The notes beneath the pieces were generated by a model that did not search any database, was not told the origin of the DNA, and saw only the letters and a list, made by a program, of their open reading frames with translations. Of a stretch of DNA of 64,000 nt, positions 8,084-18,400 are shown in pieces; position 1 is the stretch's first letter, and each line of letters begins with the position of its first letter. The DNA is from Paraglaciecola sp. L3A3 (GTDB lineage Bacteria > Pseudomonadota > Gammaproteobacteria > Enterobacterales > Alteromonadaceae): NCBI RefSeq assembly GCF_009796765.1, contig NZ_CP047023.1, positions 3,641,501 through 3,705,500 of the forward strand. Reading direction: 5' to 3'. A program made the position numbers and the translations under genes.

Positions 8084-8461
8084 AGGTAGTTCTAATCAGT
8101 TAGCATGGAGATCCGTTCACGACTACGAATATGCATGTTTCTAGGGCGTTTCACTTAGAATAGTGAAGTGCAATCCAACCATCACATTGCAAATAAAAGG
8201 CTTCATATTATAGCCATTCCTGCATGTTGTTTCGGGGTGTTTGTTTTTTAGTTTTTACTGCTCCACTCAGCGCCATTCTGATTTAGTCTGCTACAGGCTG
8301 TTTTGTTGCTTTTCTCTGTGCCACTATGTGAAAAGCTTTAGTTTTTGGTTTTTAAAAAATGGATTTCGGCTCAAAACACTACCGGAATGACGGGCGGTGA
8401 ATACATATTTTGCTATTTCATTCAGCTTCACACTGAATTATTCTGCTTTTCTCTGCCCTAT
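8084..8461. other. Non-coding region after the HEPN-like gene, possible dispersed repeat
   Basis: No convincing gene on either strand. The stretch 8360-8400 (GGATTTCGGCTCAAAACAC followed by ACCGGAATGACGG) has the look of a short dispersed repeat family, but no second copy exists in this window to prove it. Elsewhere it is T-rich without a clear hairpin. Confidence 0.35.
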
Positions 8462-8743
8462 CTAGTCTCTTTCTTCTAAACATTCATAACCGCCCATTTC
8501 GAATTCACGGCAGATCCATGGGCGTTTTTCATAAATGCTACAAAGCATAGTTGCACGATCGAGTGCCGCACACCATCCGTCGTCTAAGCGGGCCATAGTC
8601 ATACCGCCCCACTGGTCTTCGGCGATAAATTTTTCTGGCACACCTGTATCTGTAATCAGCAATACTTCTAGACGACAACAATTTGCCTTACAAGTTGAGC
8701 ATGTCACATCTTCACTAGGCAAATTCACTACTTCAATAGTCAT
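8462..8743 (-). CDS. YkgJ family cysteine cluster protein
   Basis: A 93-residue soluble protein with the YkgJ/UPF0153 cysteine pattern: C15-x2-C18-x3-C22-C23, then C58, C68, C78 and C88. It also has the typical CSIYEKRPWICREF block. Family members are thought to bind zinc or an iron-sulfur cluster; no reaction is established for this small class. ATG at 8743 has only a weak ribosome site. It stands apart, separated by 134 bp from the next gene upstream. Confidence 0.85.
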   Translation of the reverse strand: MTIEVVNLPSEDVTCSTCKANCCRLEVLLITDTGVPEKFIAEDQWGGMTMARLDDGWCAALDRATMLCSIYEKRPWICREFEMGGYECLEERD

Positions 8744-8877
8744 TCTTTATCGTGCACCATTTTTAACTTTTAACTTCGATTGATTCATTTATGTATCGGC
8801 GGTTGTCGATAGGTATGACAAAATAGCCGATCCCCCCAAACCTTTATGCACTCGGCAAAGATGCAGGGGTTGAGTAT

Positions 8878-9339
8878 CTATTCCAGATTACTTTTGAGGG
8901 CTTCAAATTTACTGCGGATCTGCTCAATACGTTTTCGATTCACACCAAAATCTGAATAGCCCACTCTAGAGGCCGAACGCAGGTGGATTTTAGTAGTGCC
9001 TGATTTAGTTTCTGGAAAATAAAATTCTACATCATCCACAAAGCGAAAGACTGCAGAGGTAAATTCAGCACGAATATAATTGTCTTTGGCGACTGTCGTT
9101 TGGTTATTGTCTAATTCAGCCAGTACATTCAATATATCATTTTTGATATGTATTGGCTTACCGTCATGCAGAATAGGTTCGATATATTGGCTTTTATCTT
9201 CCGCAAGACTGTTAACACAATTCGGTTTTTTAGGGCAAGGGGTTAATTGTCCATTTTGAACACCTAAATTAGGGGGAACAGATGTGCAGCCGCTTAATAA
9301 AATTAAACTTGCAAAAGCAAGCTGAGTAAATTTATACAT
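8878..9339 (-). CDS. DUF1499 domain-containing lipoprotein
   Basis: 153 residues. The N-terminus is a lipoprotein signal with lipobox LLSGC (Cys18). The remainder is a DUF1499 domain with the characteristic PCPKKPNCVNS block (residues 33-43), a central EFTSAVFRFVDDVEFYF segment and a C-terminal SASRVGYSDFGVNRKRIEQI. Function of the domain is unknown; it is often found as an envelope protein in Proteobacteria. The gene precedes no obvious partner on this strand and follows the LysR gene by 43 bp, so they may share a transcript. Confidence 0.88.
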   Translation of the reverse strand: MYKFTQLAFASLILLSGCTSVPPNLGVQNGQLTPCPKKPNCVNSLAEDKSQYIEPILHDGKPIHIKNDILNVLAELDNNQTTVAKDNYIRAEFTSAVFRFVDDVEFYFPETKSGTTKIHLRSASRVGYSDFGVNRKRIEQIRSKFEALKSNLE

Positions 9340-9382
9340 TTTATATTTTCCTTGATAACAATTATTTTATTTATACCAGCTA

Positions 9383-10294
9383 TCAGCTGTTTTTATTACT
9401 AATCTGGCTATTAAAATATTCTTTTAAATAGTTAAGCAATAATCTTAATTTTTTTGCATTGGCTGTCCCTGGTGGAAATACCCCATAAACATTAATGTCG
9501 TTCAGCGTGTAATCATCGAGTATAGTTTCTAACGTACCTGCTTGTATTTTTGGCCATGCATCATAAGTAGGAATACGCGCTAGACCATGTCCAGCTTCAA
9601 CAAATAAGGTACGAGCAGCAGCGTTATTAGTACTAATACTGCCCTTAATAGCAATACTGAATGAACGGCTACCTTTAGTTAAGTTTAATACACCTGAGGT
9701 GAGTTTATAGATCACCCATTGATGTTCTCTCAAATCAGCAGGTTTAGTCGGCCGACCGTATTGTTGAAAATATTCTGCTGCCCCACAAAGGCAAGTAGTC
9801 AGAGTGGCCAATTTACTCGCTTGTAAACCTGAGTCGGCTAAAGGTGCACCACGAATGGCCAAGTCTATGCCCTCTTTCATGATATTGACCACTTCATCGG
9901 TTAACATCACATCTAGCTCAATTTTAGGATAAATTTTCTTAAACTCATTTAGAGCGGGTACCACGGTTTGCAAGCCCACATTAACTGGGCAAGTAATTTT
10001 AAGTAAGCCTTCTGGTTCATGTTTATAGTTTTCAATTTGTAAGTTAGCTGCATTTGCTTGCTCAGCTATTACTCGGCAACGCTCATAATAAGCTTGACCT
10101 GCTTCGGTAAGGTTAATAGAACGAGTCGAGCGGTTTAATAATTTTACATCCAGTTGAGTTTCAAGTTTTTTTAAATGATAACTGACCACAGCTCTAGACA
10201 AACCTAACTGTTTAGCTGCCGCACTAAGACTTCCTTGCTCAATTACTTGGGCAAAAACCACCATACTTTTAAGTTGTTCAAATGAAACATTCAT
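9383..10294 (-). CDS. LysR family transcriptional regulator
   Basis: A 303-residue LysR-type regulator. Winged helix-turn-helix at residues 3-62 (SLSAAAKQLGLSRAVVSYHLKKLE, then RSTRSINLTEAG), followed by a periplasmic-binding-like effector domain. The ATG at 10294 is preferred over the GTG immediately before it. It is divergent from a DJ-1/PfpI-type gene and yqhD across a 203-bp gap that contains an inverted repeat, so it most likely controls those genes and its own. In E. coli yqhD is controlled by an AraC-type regulator (YqhC), so a LysR partner here would be a different wiring. Inducer unknown, perhaps an aldehyde. Confidence 0.88.
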   Translation of the reverse strand: MNVSFEQLKSMVVFAQVIEQGSLSAAAKQLGLSRAVVSYHLKKLETQLDVKLLNRSTRSINLTEAGQAYYERCRVIAEQANAANLQIENYKHEPEGLLKITCPVNVGLQTVVPALNEFKKIYPKIELDVMLTDEVVNIMKEGIDLAIRGAPLADSGLQASKLATLTTCLCGAAEYFQQYGRPTKPADLREHQWVIYKLTSGVLNLTKGSRSFSIAIKGSISTNNAAARTLFVEAGHGLARIPTYDAWPKIQAGTLETILDDYTLNDINVYGVFPPGTANAKKLRLLLNYLKEYFNSQISNKNS

Positions 10295-10363
10295 CACTAT
10301 GCCTACTTATCCTAATGATTAACCAAAAGCATTGCTCACTTAATCCAATCAATGCTCTACGCC

Positions 10364-10393
10364 ATTGTATCAATAATTAAGACAATGTTGTCA
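10364..10393. promoter_or_regulatory. Candidate LysR operator between divergent genes
   Basis: ATTGT (10364-10368) and ACAAT (10382-10386) form an inverted pair with a 13-base spacer. The second half overlaps GACAA-TG-TTGTC (10381-10392). Position, spacing and T-N11-A-like symmetry suit a LysR recognition site. Not confirmed by other copies. Confidence 0.35.
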
Positions 10394-10497
10394 GTTTATA
10401 CTGCATTGTTCACAGTTACCTTCATCCATATACTAGGTACATAGCAAATAACATGTATTCACTTTTGAATACTTTAAAATTAAAAGGTTGAATAATT

Positions 10498-11184
10498 ATG
10501 TCTAGAAAAATATTGATGGTACTGACTTCACATGATCAGCTTGGTGATACAGGTCAAAAAACAGGTTTTTGGGTGGAAGAGTTTGCCGCCCCTTATTATG
10601 TATTTATCGATGCCGGTGTCGAAGTCACATTAGCCACCCCCAAAGGTGGACAAGCACCGATTGATCCAACCAGTACCTTAGAAGATTTTCAAACTGCTGC
10701 CACAGAACGTTTTAATAGCGATGATGTGGCTAAAGAAAAAATAGCTAATACAGTACTGTTGTCATCGGTGAATCAAGCTGATTTTGACGGGGTGTTTTAC
10801 CCAGGTGGTCATGGGCCACTATGGGATTTAACCGATAATAGCGACTCAATTAGTTTAATTGAAAGTTTTCTGCAAGCTGATAAAGCGGTCGCTACAGTTT
10901 GTCATGCCAGTGCGGCTTTATTGAATGTCAAACAAGTATCAGGTGATTTTGTCGTAAAAAACAAAGCAGTTACTGGCTTTACTAACAGCGAAGAAGAGGC
11001 AGTGCAGTTAACTGAAGTGGTACCTTTTTTATTAGAAGATGAACTCATTAAACGTGGTGCTGATTATCAAAAAGCCCAAGACTGGCAAGCTTTTGCGGTA
11101 CAAGATGGCTTAATTATTAGTGGTCAAAATCCAGCCAGTTCAGCACTCGCGGCAGAAAAACTATTAGCACATATTTCAGCTTAG
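10498..11184 (+). CDS. Type 1 glutamine amidotransferase-like (DJ-1/PfpI, Hsp31-type) protein
   Basis: 228 residues of the DJ-1/PfpI superfamily, closest in layout to Hsp31/class III glyoxalases. Evidence: WVEEFAAPYYVF near residue 25 (conserved Glu), FYPGGHGPLWDL at 100-111, and the nucleophile elbow VCHASAALL with Cys135-His136. Members of this group turn methylglyoxal to lactate without cofactor or act as chaperone-like stress proteins. It is followed 29 bp later by an aldehyde reductase (yqhD), and the pair is divergent from a LysR gene, which supports a carbonyl-stress role. ATG at 10498 with AAGG about 11 bases upstream. Confidence 0.88.
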   Translation: MSRKILMVLTSHDQLGDTGQKTGFWVEEFAAPYYVFIDAGVEVTLATPKGGQAPIDPTSTLEDFQTAATERFNSDDVAKEKIANTVLLSSVNQADFDGVFYPGGHGPLWDLTDNSDSISLIESFLQADKAVATVCHASAALLNVKQVSGDFVVKNKAVTGFTNSEEEAVQLTEVVPFLLEDELIKRGADYQKAQDWQAFAVQDGLIISGQNPASSALAAEKLLAHISA

Positions 11185-11213
11185 TTAGCCTAATTTTTTA
11201 GTTAAGGACAAAA

Positions 11214-12371
11214 ATGTTAAATTTCAATTTTCAAAACCCAACCCATATCCACTTTGGTGAAGGGCAGATATCAGTCATTACCAAAGAAATTCCACTAAAC
11301 GCGAGAGTTTTAGTGGTGTACGGCGGCGGCTCAATAAAAACAAACGGCGTTTTTCAACAAGTATCTGATGCGTTAGCAAAACATACTTGGTTTGAATTTT
11401 CAGGTATCGAGCCCAACCCAACTTATAATACTTTAATGAAAGCCCAAGATATTATTAAAGCCGAAAACATTGACTATTTGTTGGCTGTAGGCGGCGGCTC
11501 AGTGGTTGATGGTGCAAAGTTTATTGCTGCTGCGGCTGAATATGAAGGTGAAGATCCTTGGGATATCATAGTTAAACAACAGCCTGTAAATAAGGCATTA
11601 CCTATTGGTGCAGTGTTAACTTTACCTGCAACAGGTTCAGAAAGTAATGGTAATTCAGTGGTCACTAGAGATGGCACTAAAATTCCTTTTTCTAGTCCAC
11701 TAGTTCGCCCACTATTTGCAGTATTAGATCCAAGCGTAACTTTGTCTTTGTCAGATCGTCAAATCAGTAATGGCGTAGTCGATGCTTTTGTTCATATCAT
11801 AGAGCAATACCTAACCTATAGCGTGAATGGTAAGGTACAAGATCGCTTCAGTGAAGGCTTATTACAAACCTTAATCGAAGAAGGGCCAAAAGCCTTAGCA
11901 CCTGCCACTAAAGATGACTTGGAAGTACGAGCCAATATCATGTGGTCAGCCACTATGGCATTGAACGGTTTGATTGGTGCGGGTGTACCACAAGATTGGG
12001 CAACTCACATGATAGGACACGAGTTAACTGGGGCATTTGGAGTTGATCATGCCCGCAGCTTGTCAATTGTATTACCCTCACTTATGCAGGTACGCCGCGA
12101 ACAAAAGCGTGAAAAGTTACTGCAATACGCTGAACGTGTTTGGCATATAAATGAAGGCGATGACAATGTTCGCATTGATCAAGCGATTAAATTAACAGTG
12201 GAATTTTTCAAACAGATGCAAGTACCGACCTGTTTATCTGATGTGGGTATTACTGACAAAGATATCGATTTGTTAGTGGCTCGTTTAGAAAAACACGGGA
12301 TGAATGCACTAGGCGAAAAAGGTGATATAACCTTAGATATAAGCCGAGAAATTTTAACTAAAGCTTTATAA
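11214..12371 (+). CDS. yqhD: NADPH-dependent aldehyde reductase / iron-containing alcohol dehydrogenase
   Basis: 385 residues, co-linear with E. coli YqhD over the whole length. GGGS at 37-40 and GGGSVVDGAKFIAAAA fit NADPH binding. The metal ligands are visible as VVDAFVHIIEQY (Asp, His) and HMIGHELTGAFGVDH (two His). YqhD reduces short-chain and lipid-derived aldehydes to alcohols and protects against peroxidation products. It probably forms an operon with the preceding DJ-1/PfpI gene (29-bp gap), controlled by the divergent LysR protein. The C-terminal DITLDISREIL block matches the family end, so the gene is complete. Confidence 0.95.
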   Translation: MLNFNFQNPTHIHFGEGQISVITKEIPLNARVLVVYGGGSIKTNGVFQQVSDALAKHTWFEFSGIEPNPTYNTLMKAQDIIKAENIDYLLAVGGGSVVDGAKFIAAAAEYEGEDPWDIIVKQQPVNKALPIGAVLTLPATGSESNGNSVVTRDGTKIPFSSPLVRPLFAVLDPSVTLSLSDRQISNGVVDAFVHIIEQYLTYSVNGKVQDRFSEGLLQTLIEEGPKALAPATKDDLEVRANIMWSATMALNGLIGAGVPQDWATHMIGHELTGAFGVDHARSLSIVLPSLMQVRREQKREKLLQYAERVWHINEGDDNVRIDQAIKLTVEFFKQMQVPTCLSDVGITDKDIDLLVARLEKHGMNALGEKGDITLDISREILTKAL

Positions 12372-12462
12372 TTTGACATACTTTAGTGGCGTATTTCTCT
12401 GAAATACAAAATAAATACGCTGCTAATTCCCCTCTTAGGTTTCTTATTATTCAGGAATAAAC

Positions 12463-12961
12463 ATCACTCAAACTATCGATATCAACCGTCAAATACTTCT
12501 CGCTTCTTGGCCTGTTGGCGCACCATTAGCTGAAAACTCTAATCTGGTACGCAGCGACAAACCTACACCTAAAGATTTATGTCTATTTTGAAAATGTAGG
12601 CGGTAAAGTATTTGATGCGGTATTACCATTACTCAATAGCTGTGCTCGTATACTTTTATGTGTCTTGATTTCGCAATACAATGCGACTGAATTACCTAAT
12701 GCCCCAGATAGGCTTTCACTATTAATGGGGAATTTATTGAATAAACGCATAAAAATGCAGGTCTTCATTGTTTTTGATGATTATGGTCATAGATACGCTG
12801 AATTTAGCCAACAAATGGCCAAATGGTTAATGGCTGGTGAAATCAAATATAAAGAACATTTGGTTGAAGGACTAGACAACGCACCCAGTGCTTTTATGGG
12901 ATTATTAAAAGGCGAAAACTTCGGCAAGCTAGTAGTCCGGGTCGGGCCTGATAATATTTGA
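12463..12961 (+). pseudogene. CurA-type NADP-dependent oxidoreductase, remnant with internal deletion
   Basis: The first fragment (12463-12591) reads INRQILLASWPVGAPLAEN and ends in TGA. The second, in another frame (about 12572-12961), reads VYFENVGGKVFDAVLPLLN and continues through ISQYNATELPNAPDRL, IVFDDYGHRYAEFSQQM and FGKLVVRVG. These are the N- and C-terminal parts of a medium-chain zinc-free reductase of the CurA/YncB family, normally about 330-345 residues. Roughly 170-190 central residues, with the Rossmann core, are missing, and no start codon remains. An ATG at 12752 or upstream alternatives could give a short peptide, but it would lack the cofactor site. It follows yqhD directly, so it may once have been part of that aldehyde-response operon. 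Confidence 0.82.
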
Positions 12962-12993
12962 GCTTGAACGATACTTCTTATCCAAAACTCAGG

Positions 12994-14349
12994 TTAGTTA
13001 TTATTCAAATAAATAACAATAGACTGTTTAACATCGCCCGTTAAGCAGTCAGCAACTCTCCACTGTCCATTTAGGTACAGAGCTAAAATCTTGTTATTTT
13101 GTACCAACTGGATAACTTGTGATCTTTGCCAAGGTGCAATTCGCCATAATTTAAACCACTGTTTTAAGGGTTTGCTATGAGCTGCCTTTGCTGGTTTGAA
13201 ACGTTTATTATAACTAGCTAACTCAATAAATATAGGCCCTTGATCTTGGTCAACCAGCACTGATTGTTCAGGTATTTCTGCATCATCAACATTGAATTCT
13301 AATATTCCTAATTCTGCTGGCAGTGGAACTTGGGCTTCTCCTGCCCATTGAATACTGACAGGCGCAAGTTCAACTTGTACAGGGATCACGAATAGCTGTT
13401 GGTTAAAACGTCTGAACTGCCAGTTTTGCCACTGTAGAATTGGCTGAGCATCGTCTGTAGCCTGTAATACTTCAGGTTTTAATTGATTGATGACAGCTAA
13501 GGGAGGGCTTTGAATACCTTGTACCGACAACCAATAACGTACCACTTGGTGTAGCCAATTATTTGATAACTCAAGTAAAGCTTGTAAAACTAAACTATTA
13601 TCAGCGTTTTGTACTGCCGCTAACTTCTCAGCACAAATTTCATCTAACAAATCTTGTTGCTGCCCACACAAAAATGCACTACGACTGACAGACTTGGCGA
13701 GTTCTGGCCAACGTTTTTGCAATACTGGTAATACATCATGGCGTAAAAAATTACGATCAAAATCGGTATTTTTATTGGATTCATCTTCGCACCAATGCAG
13801 TTGATGTTGCTCAGCATAAGCTAAAACGTCTTGCTGAGTGGTGTCCAATAAAGGCCGATAAAATGAAACAGCTTTCTGCTCTAAGCCTTGTATCGTCCAT
13901 GCTTGATTCATGGACGACAAGCCTTTGGGACCTGCTCCTCTTTTAAGTTGCAACATAAATGTTTCTAATTGGTCATCCTGATGTTGAGCAACTAACACTT
14001 GGGCGTTTTCAGGCGCAAGTTCAACTATTTTTTTGTACCTTTCGTCTCGCGCTATAGCCTCAAGACTGGTACGAGAGGCGTTATGTAAAACCACTTTAGC
14101 ACTTTGCAAGGGTACATTTAAGCTGTCACACACCTGCTGACAATGTTGTAGCCAATCATCTGCAAAAGCACTCAAACCATGATGAATATGAATCGCCTGC
14201 AAGTTAAACTTAAACTCTTTTTGCAATACACTCAAAGCATGTAATAACACATGAGAATCGACACCACCACTGTATGCCACCACTATGACAGAAGCGTTAT
14301 TCAGTGGCGGTGTAGCCAGATGTTTTTTCAAAGTGTTGAGTATTTTCAT
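12994..14349 (-). CDS. tilS: tRNA(Ile)-lysidine synthase
   Basis: Modifies C34 of tRNA-Ile(CAU) to lysidine using ATP and lysine, so that the tRNA reads AUA. The 451-residue protein has the PP-loop SGGVDS near residue 28, a central domain with PKGLSSM, and the C-terminal TilS substrate-binding domain (NKRFKPAKAAHSKPLKQWF). I place the start at the ATG at 14349, beginning MKILNTLKKHL. A TTG at 14385 would lie inside a hairpin. A terminator-like hairpin ends only about 13-17 bases upstream of this ATG. tilS is the last gene of the long cluster, as in E. coli where it lies a few genes after accA. Confidence 0.93.
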   Translation of the reverse strand: MKILNTLKKHLATPPLNNASVIVVAYSGGVDSHVLLHALSVLQKEFKFNLQAIHIHHGLSAFADDWLQHCQQVCDSLNVPLQSAKVVLHNASRTSLEAIARDERYKKIVELAPENAQVLVAQHQDDQLETFMLQLKRGAGPKGLSSMNQAWTIQGLEQKAVSFYRPLLDTTQQDVLAYAEQHQLHWCEDESNKNTDFDRNFLRHDVLPVLQKRWPELAKSVSRSAFLCGQQQDLLDEICAEKLAAVQNADNSLVLQALLELSNNWLHQVVRYWLSVQGIQSPPLAVINQLKPEVLQATDDAQPILQWQNWQFRRFNQQLFVIPVQVELAPVSIQWAGEAQVPLPAELGILEFNVDDAEIPEQSVLVDQDQGPIFIELASYNKRFKPAKAAHSKPLKQWFKLWRIAPWQRSQVIQLVQNNKILALYLNGQWRVADCLTGDVKQSIVIYLNNN

Positions 14350-14362
14350 ATTTCTATATAAA

Positions 14363-14397
14363 CAAAAAGCCACCTGTTTACGCAACAGATGGCTTTA
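14363..14397 (-). terminator. Terminator-like hairpin between accA and tilS
   Basis: On the minus strand, AAAGCCATCTGTT pairs with AACAGGTGGCTTT (one G-U wobble) around GCGTA, followed by a T run. It ends about 13 bases before the tilS ATG. It would stop accA transcripts or attenuate read-through into tilS. Confidence 0.72.
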
Positions 14398-14437
14398 TTA
14401 AAATACATAATTTAAACCAAAAGCTTAAATTAGCTTA

Positions 14438-15394
14438 TTAGCAATATCCAAAGGACATTAATCGGTCATATCTTTGCTCTAATAATTCTTCTTTAGATAA
14501 AGACGATAATTGGGCTAGTTGTTGTTTAATGGTGGCCTTTAAATTAGCAGCCATACTATCGTGATCTCTATGAGCACCGCCTAAAGGCTCTTCAACAATA
14601 CTGTTGATCAAACCTAACTCTTTAATTTTCGGGGCACTCACACCCATAGCTTCAGCAGCTAATGGCGCTTTTTCTGCACTCTTCCATAAAATAGAGGCAC
14701 AACCCTCGGGTGAAATAACCGAATATGTACTGTATTGCAGCATATTAACTCGATCGCCCACACCTATAGCCAATGCACCACCAGAACCACCTTCCCCAAT
14801 AACGGTACAAATGATAGGTACTTTAAGACCAGACATCACTTTTAAGTTGCGGGCTATGGCTTCACTTTGGCCACGCTCTTCGGCACCCACACCTGGGTAT
14901 GCTCCAGGAGTATCAATGAAAGTAATAATAGGTAAATTGAAACGTTCAGCCATTTCCATTAAACGCAGAGCCTTACGATAACCTTCAGGTTTTGGCATAC
15001 CAAAATTACGTTTAATTTTTTCTTTTGTATCACGGCCTTTTTGATGACCAATAATCATCACAGCTTGACCGTCAATTTTAGCTAAGCCACCAACGATTGC
15101 TTTATCGTCAGCATAGGCTCGATCGCCTGCAAGCTCATCGAACTCAGTACACATACGTTCGATATAATCATATGTATAAGGACGCATTGGATGACGAGCT
15201 AATTGAGAGACTTGCCATGCGCCTAAATCAGCAAAAATTTTTCTGCTAAGTTCTGCACTTTTTTCTCGAAGTTTAGTGATTTCTTCTTCGATACTTACGT
15301 CGAATTCCCCACCTTGATTGACCAGTCTCAACTCTTCAATCTTCGCTTCTAAGTCAGCGATAGGTTTTTCGAATTCCAAGAAATTTCCGCTCAT
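14438..15394 (-). CDS. accA: Acetyl-CoA carboxylase carboxyltransferase subunit alpha
   Basis: With AccD, transfers carboxyl from carboxybiotin to acetyl-CoA to give malonyl-CoA, the first step of fatty acid synthesis. 318 residues, the usual length (E. coli 319). It starts with a coiled [19 protein letters not shown] helix and carries the crotonase-like core with [23 protein letters not shown] and [11 protein letters not shown]. It lies 48 bp downstream of dnaE in the conserved lpx-dnaE-accA order and is followed by a terminator-like hairpin. Confidence 0.97.
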   Translation of the reverse strand: MSGNFLEFEKPIADLEAKIEELRLVNQGGEFDVSIEEEITKLREKSAELSRKIFADLGAWQVSQLARHPMRPYTYDYIERMCTEFDELAGDRAYADDKAIVGGLAKIDGQAVMIIGHQKGRDTKEKIKRNFGMPKPEGYRKALRLMEMAERFNLPIITFIDTPGAYPGVGAEERGQSEAIARNLKVMSGLKVPIICTVIGEGGSGGALAIGVGDRVNMLQYSTYSVISPEGCASILWKSAEKAPLAAEAMGVSAPKIKELGLINSIVEEPLGGAHRDHDSMAANLKATIKQQLAQLSSLSKEELLEQRYDRLMSFGYC

Positions 15395-15442
15395 TTAACA
15401 CCCAATAATATTTGTTGACGCTTACACTAGTAAAATAAAAGA

Positions 15443-18400
15443 CTAGTGAAACTCTAATTTAATTTGTGGCTTGCCTAATAATTGCTGCAATTCATATATT
15501 AGCTCATCTTCGGGAGTAACATACCACTGCGCACCTAAGGTCAAGTCCACTTTTGCATCCGGATGTACATAGTGTACCTGAACCGGACAGCTTCCGCCTT
15601 GAAAAGGCTGTAAAATAACCTGTAGTTTATCGATAGTTGACGTATTGCACCAGCTCGATTCTAGATGAATTTGTAGCCATTTAGCATTTTTCTCACGGGC
15701 TTGCACAATATCCATAGCATCGCGGGCCGACATTGTATTGCCACCAGAGAAATCATCAAAGCTGACCTGTCCAGTTATTAGTAGTATTTTATCTTCCTTC
15801 AACAACTCTTCGTATTGCTCAAGCATATCTGGGAAAAAACGCACATCAATTCTGGCACTTTTGTCATCTAAAGTAACAAGCGCCCAACGTCTACCTCGTT
15901 TATTGACAATAATACGTACACCAATCACTAAGCCAACCGCAAAAGCAGTTTGATCTCTATTCGTGGGTTTTAAATCCACTAAACGGCATGGTGCATATTG
16001 TTTAATTTCAGTCAGGTACTGATTGATTGGGTGACCAGTTAGATACAAACCTAAGGTGGTTTTTTCCCCGTCAAGCCAAACTTTTTCAGGCCAAGGATTA
16101 ACAACGGCAAAAGCTTGTTGCACTTGCTCTGGCTCTGTATTTAATAAGCCAAACATATCTGATTGGCCAAAAGACTCAGCTTTGGCGTGCTGACCTGCTG
16201 CGGCAATAGCATCAGGTAATGAAGCCATAATCGCTGCACGATGTGGCCCTAAATTATCTAAAGCGCCCGCCAGTACTAATTTTTCTAACACACGTTTGTT
16301 AATTTTTTTAATATCAACTTTGGCACAAAAGTCGAATAAATCGGTGAATTTACCTTTTTCTTCCCTGGCCTTAATAATTGCTTCAATAGGACCTTCGCCG
16401 ACGCCTTTAATCGCGCCAATGCCGTAAACTATTCGTTCTTCTTCATCTACGGTAAATTTATGGCTACCCGCGTTTACATCAGGCGGTAATATGGTCAAGT
16501 TCATGCGACTACATTCGTCCACCAAAGTCACAATCTTGTCGGTATTATCCATATCAGCCGACATTACAGCCGCCATAAATTCAGCTGGATAATGGGTTTT
16601 CAGCCATAAGGTTTGGTAAGAAACCAAAGCGTAAGCTGCAGAGTGAGATTTGTTAAAACCATAACCCGCGAATTTTTCTACTAGGTCGAAAATCTTGATC
16701 GCTAAATCTGGCTCAATACCATTATTTTTAGCACCTTCTTGGAATGAGCCTCGTTGCTTTTCCATTTCTTCAGGTTTTTTCTTACCCATAGCGCGGCGTA
16801 ACATATCCGCGCCACCTAAGCTGTAGCCAGACATTTCTTGTGCTATTTGCATAACCTGTTCTTGATACAGAATAATGCCATATGTAGGCTCAAGAATTTC
16901 TTTTAAACATTCATGTTGGTATTCGGCATCAGGATAAGAAATGGCTTCACGGCCATGTTTACGATCGATAAAATTATCTACCATACCCGATTGCAATGGC
17001 CCTGGTCTAAACAAAGCCACTAATGCAATGATATCTTCGAAGCAGTCGGGTTTAAGTCGACTAATCAGTTCTTTCATACCACGAGATTCCAATTGGAATA
17101 CCGCAGTGGTTTCTGAATTTAATAGAATTTTAAAACATTTAGGATCGGTGAGTGAAATCGACGCAATGTCTATCTCTTTACCTTTGCCCTTTTTGACCAT
17201 ATCAATGGCCCATTGAATGATCGTTAAGGTACGTAAGCCTAAGAAATCAAATTTTACTAAACCGGCAGTTTCCACATCATTTTTATCAAACTGGGTAACC
17301 GGGTTTTTTCCCTCGTCATCACAATATAAAGGGGCAAAATCGGTGATTACAGTTGGGGCGATAACCACCCCCCCTGCGTGTTTACCAGCATTACGTGTCA
17401 CACCTTCTAAGATGCGACACATATCAATGAGATCTTTTACGTCTTCGTCTTGATTATAAAGCTCAGGTAAACGAGGCTCTTCAACAAAGGCTTTTTCTAG
17501 GGTCATGCCCGGTGTTGGCGGGATCAGTTTAGAAATACCGTCCACAAAACCATAGGGATGACCTAACACTCGACCTACATCTCTCACTACAGCTTTGGCC
17601 GCCATGGTACCAAAAGTTATGATTTGCGAAACCGCATCACGGCCATACATTTCGGCAACATGATCGATAACTTCATCTCGTCTATCCATGCAGAAATCCA
17701 CATCGAAATCAGGCATAGAAACACGTTCAGGGTTAAGAAACCGTTCGAAAAGCAGGTCATATTCTAGGGGATCAAGATCTGTAATATCTAAGGCATAAGC
17801 CACTAACGAACCTGCACCAGACCCTCGACCAGGGCCGACTGGAATATTATTATCTTTACTCCATTGGATAAATTCCATCACGATCAAGAAATAACCGGGG
17901 AATCCCATTTGGTTAATTACGCCTAATTCAATTTCTAGACGATCATCATATTCGGGACGTTTTTCTTTACGTTCAACTTCATCAGGAAATAAAAAAGCCA
18001 AGCGGCGTTCAAGACCTTCTCTCGATACCTTGACTAAAAAGTCTTTAATATCCATCCCTTCGGTAGGAAAATCAGGTAAGAAGTATGTGCCTAATTGAAC
18101 AGTAGTATTACAACGTTTAGCTATTTCTACCGTATTTTGAATAGCTTCAGGAATATCTTGGAATAATTCCAACATTTCCTCGGCAGTACGTAAATATTGT
18201 TGGTCGCTATATTCTTTAGGGCGCCTCGGATCAATTAAGGTAAAACCATCATGGATCGCCACTCTGATTTCATGGGCGTCAAACCCCTCCTGATCAATAA
18301 AACAGACTTCGTTGGTTGCCACCACAGCCAAGTCATACTGATTTGCCCAATCAATGGCGCGATGTATATAATCTTCTTCGCCTAAACGGCCTGTACGGGT

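Noticed and set aside
12665..12961. A 98-codon frame as a complete small gene
   Set aside because: Its sequence is the C-terminal part of a much larger CurA-type reductase and lacks the cofactor site; called a pseudogene.
14604..14981. Long antisense frame inside accA
   Set aside because: Shadow of a strongly conserved gene; no ribosome site or family match.
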